From contig MU130396.1 of assembly GCA_015039465.1 (NCBI GenBank), positions 19,960 to 83,959 on the forward strand: a stretch of 64,000 bases of DNA. Direction: 5' to 3'. Under the pieces are notes generated by a model. That model saw only the letters and a list, made by a program, of their open reading frames with translations, was not told the DNA's origin and did not search any database. Positions 60,313 through 64,000 of this stretch are shown in pieces. The first letter of the stretch is position 1, and each line of letters starts with the position of its first letter. This stretch comes from Phlegmacium glaucopus (lineage: Eukaryota; Basidiomycota; Agaricomycetes; Agaricales; Cortinariaceae). Made by a program: the position numbers and the translations under genes.

Positions 60313-60846
60313 TACTTACCCTCCCCCACACATTCTGATGGAATCCATATGGTATGGCCATGGAACATCAGCAAACCTTGGTGTGACCTACAGTCACTAT
60401 GGGTCACTACAGGCTGCATAGTGACCATAGTGACCATAGGTCACACCAAGGTTTGCTGATGAATAGTTATATTCCATATGGAATCCAACTCCATTCAATG
60501 TGGATTCCAGGTGGAATTCATATGGATGTACTCATACCTATTCCATACCCATTCCATACCTGTTCCATGGAATATAGAGATGGACTCCAGACCATTCCAT
60601 ACCCATTCCATGGAATGTACAGATGGACTCCATACTCATTCTACACCCATTCCACACCTATTCTATATGGATTCCATATGGATTCTGTATGGATTTTTAT
60701 ACAGGATGGAATAGGTATGGAATCCATCTATATTCCATGGAATGGGTATGGAATGGGTATGGACTCCATCTCTATATTCCATGGAATAGCCTAATAGGTA
60801 TGGAATCCATCTGCATTTCATGGATTAACCTGGGGAGGGTAAAGTA
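60313..60846. repeat. Palindromic MITE-like element
   Basis: The ends TACTTACCCTCCCC and, in reverse, TACTTTACCCTCCCC are inverted repeats of 534 bp span, possibly with a TA target. Inside are perfect 25-bp arms at 60366-60390 and 60437-60461 (CATCAGCAAACCTTGGTGTG and five more bases). From 60465 to 60800 an array of short units based on ATTCCATATGGAATCC follows, themselves near-palindromic. The open frames through it are a by-product of this repetition. Confidence 0.65.
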
Positions 60847-61709
60847 AACTCATTTTCATGGAATAAATCCATATATTTGACTGAATAGACTGCTGGTGCA
60901 CCTTGATATTTTCCAGAAATACCCCAGGGACTGGCCTGATTTTCTGATCTACACATTTGTAGGTGATTAATACTTGTTGCAATCCATTGATTGGCTCAGA
61001 CAGTACTTTACTGTCCCCCACCAGTTCTGATCAGATTCTGACCAGAAACAGGTCATAACTTGGATAATATGTTATATTCAATTCTGATCAAATTTTGAGT
61101 AGAAACTCTATAGCTTTCTTAGATATAGAATAAGTTCAATGTTATTTATTTCATTAACATTAATAGCTACTAAAATACTAAAATAAAATAAATATCCTCC
61201 CTAGTGAGGGAGGGTTACTATTGTCATTGTTGTAATCTATTAAAATAAATGAAAGCCCCAGGTGAGGGGTTGCAGCCATTGTCATTGTTGTAGCTAAAAA
61301 AGGGAGGGGGGTGGGGGCAGGGTTGTAAGGGGATGTATAAGACCCATAACCAAGTTGAATTCTAAGGTGGTTATCTTTGATAACCACCTTACACCTATAT
61401 ACTACAAGCGTGAGAGCTAATACAACTATATATGGCTAGTACATAATAGAAGGCAGGGTGTGTCACAAGTACAAGAATATCATTGACATTGGAGTACAAT
61501 GTCATTGGATGAAAGGAAACTACAACTACAACTAAAGGGGTAAGATCTGTACACACTAGGTGAACCGTTTGATAAGGAGATGAAGGAGTGTGATAGCGGT
61601 TGACAACATGAACATAGAGAATGTTGTTCATACTGTAACTAAGCTACCATAAAGGCAGACACATCTAGGTGTCCCCTTACACAGAGATAAGTGCATGTAT
61701 TTATCATCA
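60847..61709. other. Spacer with a perfect hairpin
   Basis: A hairpin at 61363-61391 has 13-bp arms (TAAGGTGGTTATC / GATAACCACCTTA) and a TTT loop. Two related short stretches (GGGAGGGTTACTATTGTCATTG and GGGGTTGCAGCCATTGTCATTG types) lie near 61208 and 61266. No gene. Confidence 0.5.
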
Positions 61710-61717
61710 TAGGCATG

Positions 61718-62302
61718 TAGTGTTTGAAGGTCCGGTTATGAGACTGGAAAAAGACCATAACCAGACCGGACCAGTGGTCCGGTCTTTTGATTTTTGAGAA
61801 TCAAAGACCGGAAAAAGACCGGTCTCGATTAACCGGTCTTTTGAGGTTCAGACTGGTTTAAACTGGCAAAAGGGTAGCCCTAATTTACCCCCTTCCAACG
61901 AGCCCAAGATCATAAAAATCCAATAAAAACTGGCTGAGAAATAAATAGATCTGTAAAATAGTCTAAAATATTCGCTAAAATAAGGCATTTTACTAGTATT
62001 ACTTTAGAAAATCCAAATCCTAACGGAATTTAACGTTCTTGGGCTCGTTCGAAAGCTATTATTAAAATTAACAACTGTTTTTGATACAAAAATATATATT
62101 TGTCAGCAGAAAACCAGTTACAGACTGATTAAGACCAGTTAGGACCAGGACCAGTCCTAGGACCAAAAAAAACCGATGTAAACCAGTCCTAAGTGGTCCA
62201 GTCTGGTCTTTTTCGGTCCTAGGACCGAGGTGGACCGGTTACGGTCTCGGTTCAAGGCCCTGAGGGTCAAAAAACTGGACCGGACCGGACTTTTAAACAC
62301 TA
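61718..62302. mobile_element. hAT-like MITE, TAGTGTTTG family, 585 bp
   Basis: The ends TAGTGTTTGAAGGTCCGG and, in reverse, TAGTGTTTAAAAGTCCGG are flanked by TAGGCATG (61710-61717) and TAGGCATA (62303-62310), an 8-bp duplication with one change. Many GGTCC/GGACC units lie near both ends. Same family as 32013-32564. Confidence 0.88.
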
Positions 62303-62444
62303 TAGGCATACTCACCATTGTAGGCATGTATGTGTCATCATACACCTGTACTTGTCATTGTACACCTGTACTCACTGTTGTATGCATCTACACATCATCA
62401 TACATGTCTACTCATCATGGTATGCATATACAGGTCATGGTACA
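62303..62444. repeat. Degenerate minisatellite
   Basis: Units of about 30 bp built on CATCATACACCTGTACTCAT are repeated four to five times. A partial unit also precedes the hAT element at 61690-61709, so the element inserted into the array. Confidence 0.6.
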
Positions 62445-62819
62445 TGTTAAGTTGAGGGAAAACATCAGATGGAATCTGGAACCAGACAAAACAGAACTGG
62501 ACTGTAATGAAAAGGACTATGGCCTCAGTGTATGTGCTGTGCCACCCAACTCCTATGCTGTCCTAATTTCAGAACTGGAAGGGAAGGGGACAAGATGGAA
62601 GCCTCAAAGGACTTAGAGGATGAACAAGAGTGGGGAACTAAGTTGATATTCAAAACTGGGGAAAACATACAAGTTCTGGGTAAATAAATAATATCAAGGA
62701 ATAGCAACCAAATGTAAAAGATAAAAATAATAGTGCTGCGCTCTGCTCCTGGAAAGTCCTGCATTCTTGGGTGAATAATCCAATACTGGTTTGCTGACTG
62801 ATAGTGGGAAAGATGATAA
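62445..62819 (+). repeat. Truncated family A LTR
   Basis: Starts TGTTAAGTTGAGG and follows the family to GACTGATAGTGGGAAAGATG, then stops where the Plavaka fragment begins. The last roughly 200 bp of the LTR are missing. Confidence 0.75.
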
Positions 62820-62824
62820 GAACT

Positions 62825-63475
62825 TACCATGACATCATCATGAACACTGTAATTATCCCAAAGTATATCAGGATCAAAATTCCAAATAAGAAACTCAGTT
62901 TTTTTGTGTGAGTGTAGATTAGCATGTGGATTATCCAAGTTATCAGGAGTGGCTTCACATCTGACAAGAATTTCAGGGATATTCATCACATTCAAAAAAT
63001 GAACTCACACTGGACACCAATTTTGAACAACCCCAGCGAGCCAGACTTGCTCTGGGTAATCTGCAATATATGGACTGAGAGAAAAGGACAATACATTGAA
63101 AATGTCCATCTGGACAGCACGCAACCTCTGGTGTGGTCATTGATGGTTTCAACAACAAGAAAACATCTGTTAAACTTGTGTGATAGATTTGGCAACAGAA
63201 AGTCTGAAATTTGGTCTGTTTCCAATGTTTTTTGCTTGCTATAATACTTCATTAGTACAAAATTCATGGAAAACTTAGGAACTTACTTTTCAGAATAGGA
63301 AGAAGTGCAACTGGCTCCATTCCCAGAGAACGTGAGTGTTGTGCTGTATTGTCCATATTGCCAGCACCAACATAGACAGGATGAAACTCTTGATGCCCAG
63401 TTGCAACAGAAACCATTGTTTTATCACTACCTGCAACAATTGGGACAAGCATAGACCCTTGGGTCAATGGATTGT
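62825..63475 (-). pseudogene. Plavaka-type (CACTA-like) transposase fragment
   Basis: The minus strand reads VPIVAGSDKTMVSVATGHQE, HPVYVGAGNMDNTAQHSRSL, an intron, then MTTPEVACCPDGHFQ, PYIADYPEQVWLAGVVQNWC in another frame, and NLDNPHANLHSHKKTEFLI with FDPDILWDNYSVHDDVM. This is the order and motif style of Plavaka transposases of basidiomycetes (DDE type). Frames change at least twice, both ends are missing, and the piece ends at a GTAAGT donor beside the truncated LTR. It is dead. Confidence 0.75.
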
Positions 63476-63505
63476 TGCAAATAATATCATTCTAACATGA
63501 AATAC

Positions 63506-64000
63506 ATCAGGAAAAATGACTTCTGCCCTAGGCTGTCCTGAAATGTCCTGGGGTGCCCCAGGCAGCTCAGGGCGCTTAGGTCAAGAGGTCACCCTGGGGT
63601 GCAAGTTACCTATGTATGAAAAGTCTTAGGCTGTCCTGGGGCAACCTGAAGCAACCTGAGGCAACCTGAGAGCATCCTGAGGCAACCTGAGGCAACCTGA
63701 GAGCATCCTGAGGCAACCTGAGGCAACCTGAGAGCAACCTGAGGTAACCTGAGGAGCATCCTGAGGCAGCCTTAGCCCCTTTGGATCTGATGCTAGAAAA
63801 CATATATAAACCAGATATTTGAGTGGTCTCACACAACAGAATAATAATAATAATAATAAAATTATATTCAATTATTCTAAACATCATATATACTAGTAAT
63901 AAAATAATAAAAAAATAGTGATACATAAATATACTAGTATAATACTGGGGAAGTAGGAAATAAGAAAACAAAATTGTGGGTGGTTTATATATCTTTTGGA
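63506..64000 (-). repeat. Second copy of the foldback-element core, reversed, cut by window end
   Basis: Reverse complement of about 376-857, including the 21-bp repeat array (about 63640-63770) and the TATA-like part, running off the window at TATCTTTTGGA where an arm would begin. The boundary at 63506 (CATCAGGAAAAATGA) lacks the arm seen at 858 in the first copy. The corresponding open frame lies at 63606-63971 on the minus strand. Confidence 0.8.

Noticed and set aside
60399..60847. Overlapping open frames rich in Ile/Met/Trp/Pro
   Set aside because: By-product of the ATTCCATATGG repeat array; all frames are open by repetition.

Overview
The window looks like a gene-plus-repeat mosaic from the nuclear genome of a filamentous basidiomycete, most likely an agaricomycete. 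Supporting signs are the many short (about 50-60 bp) GT..AG introns, the single fused ATP-citrate lyase, expanded F-box/LRR-like genes, and remnants of Plavaka, MULE, hAT and LTR elements. No species assignment is attempted.

Layout. Positions 1-1335 hold a long inverted-repeat element whose core recurs in opposite orientation at 63506-64000, so the window is bracketed by inverted copies of one repeat. 1540-10025 is an F-box-like gene cluster: a minus-strand pseudogene split by an 1870-bp hAT element that carries an exo70 fragment, then two intact plus-strand paralogues separated by a foldback element and a rearranged piece of the phosphatase gene found downstream. 10300-11699 has a small single-pass membrane protein gene and a broken relative. 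11834-21039 is a transposon nest: a truncated MULE 3' end split by a solo LTR that is itself split by a second LTR-like element, then a full-length 6.2-kb MULE with terminal inverted repeats and a 9-bp target duplication. The full-length MULE encodes a Ulp1-like protease, a FAR1-like zinc finger, a DDE transposase, a SWIM finger and a CCHC knuckle, and is broken by a solo LTR, TGA stops and a frameshift.

Two conserved housekeeping islands flank the repeat-rich centre. The first (22296-28914) holds a secreted or lumenal calcineurin-like metallophosphatase (plus strand) convergent with ATP-citrate lyase (minus strand). The second (49145-59844) is a run of four plus-strand genes: a small secreted protein, a YBP1/ALF4/glomulin-like protein, a NOL11-like nucleolar protein and phosphoinositide-specific phospholipase C. 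Between them, 30465-48016 is almost entirely repeats and decayed genes: three hAT-type elements, many solo LTRs of one roughly 580-bp family, a 259-bp copia-like solo LTR, a large segmental duplication with datable insertions, and pseudogenes of basidiomycete proteins of unknown function. The right edge (60313-64000) has a palindromic MITE-like element, another hAT element, a truncated LTR and a decayed Plavaka transposase.

The strongest observations are the TIR- and TSD-bounded MULE with an integrated Ulp1-type protease, its unoccupied sister site beside F-box gene 1, the exo70 fragment inside a hAT element, the multiply nested LTRs with exact 5-bp target duplications, and repeated inactivation of element genes by TGA codons compatible with CGA to TGA changes. 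All functional statements come from reading motifs and exon structure by eye; no database search was run.
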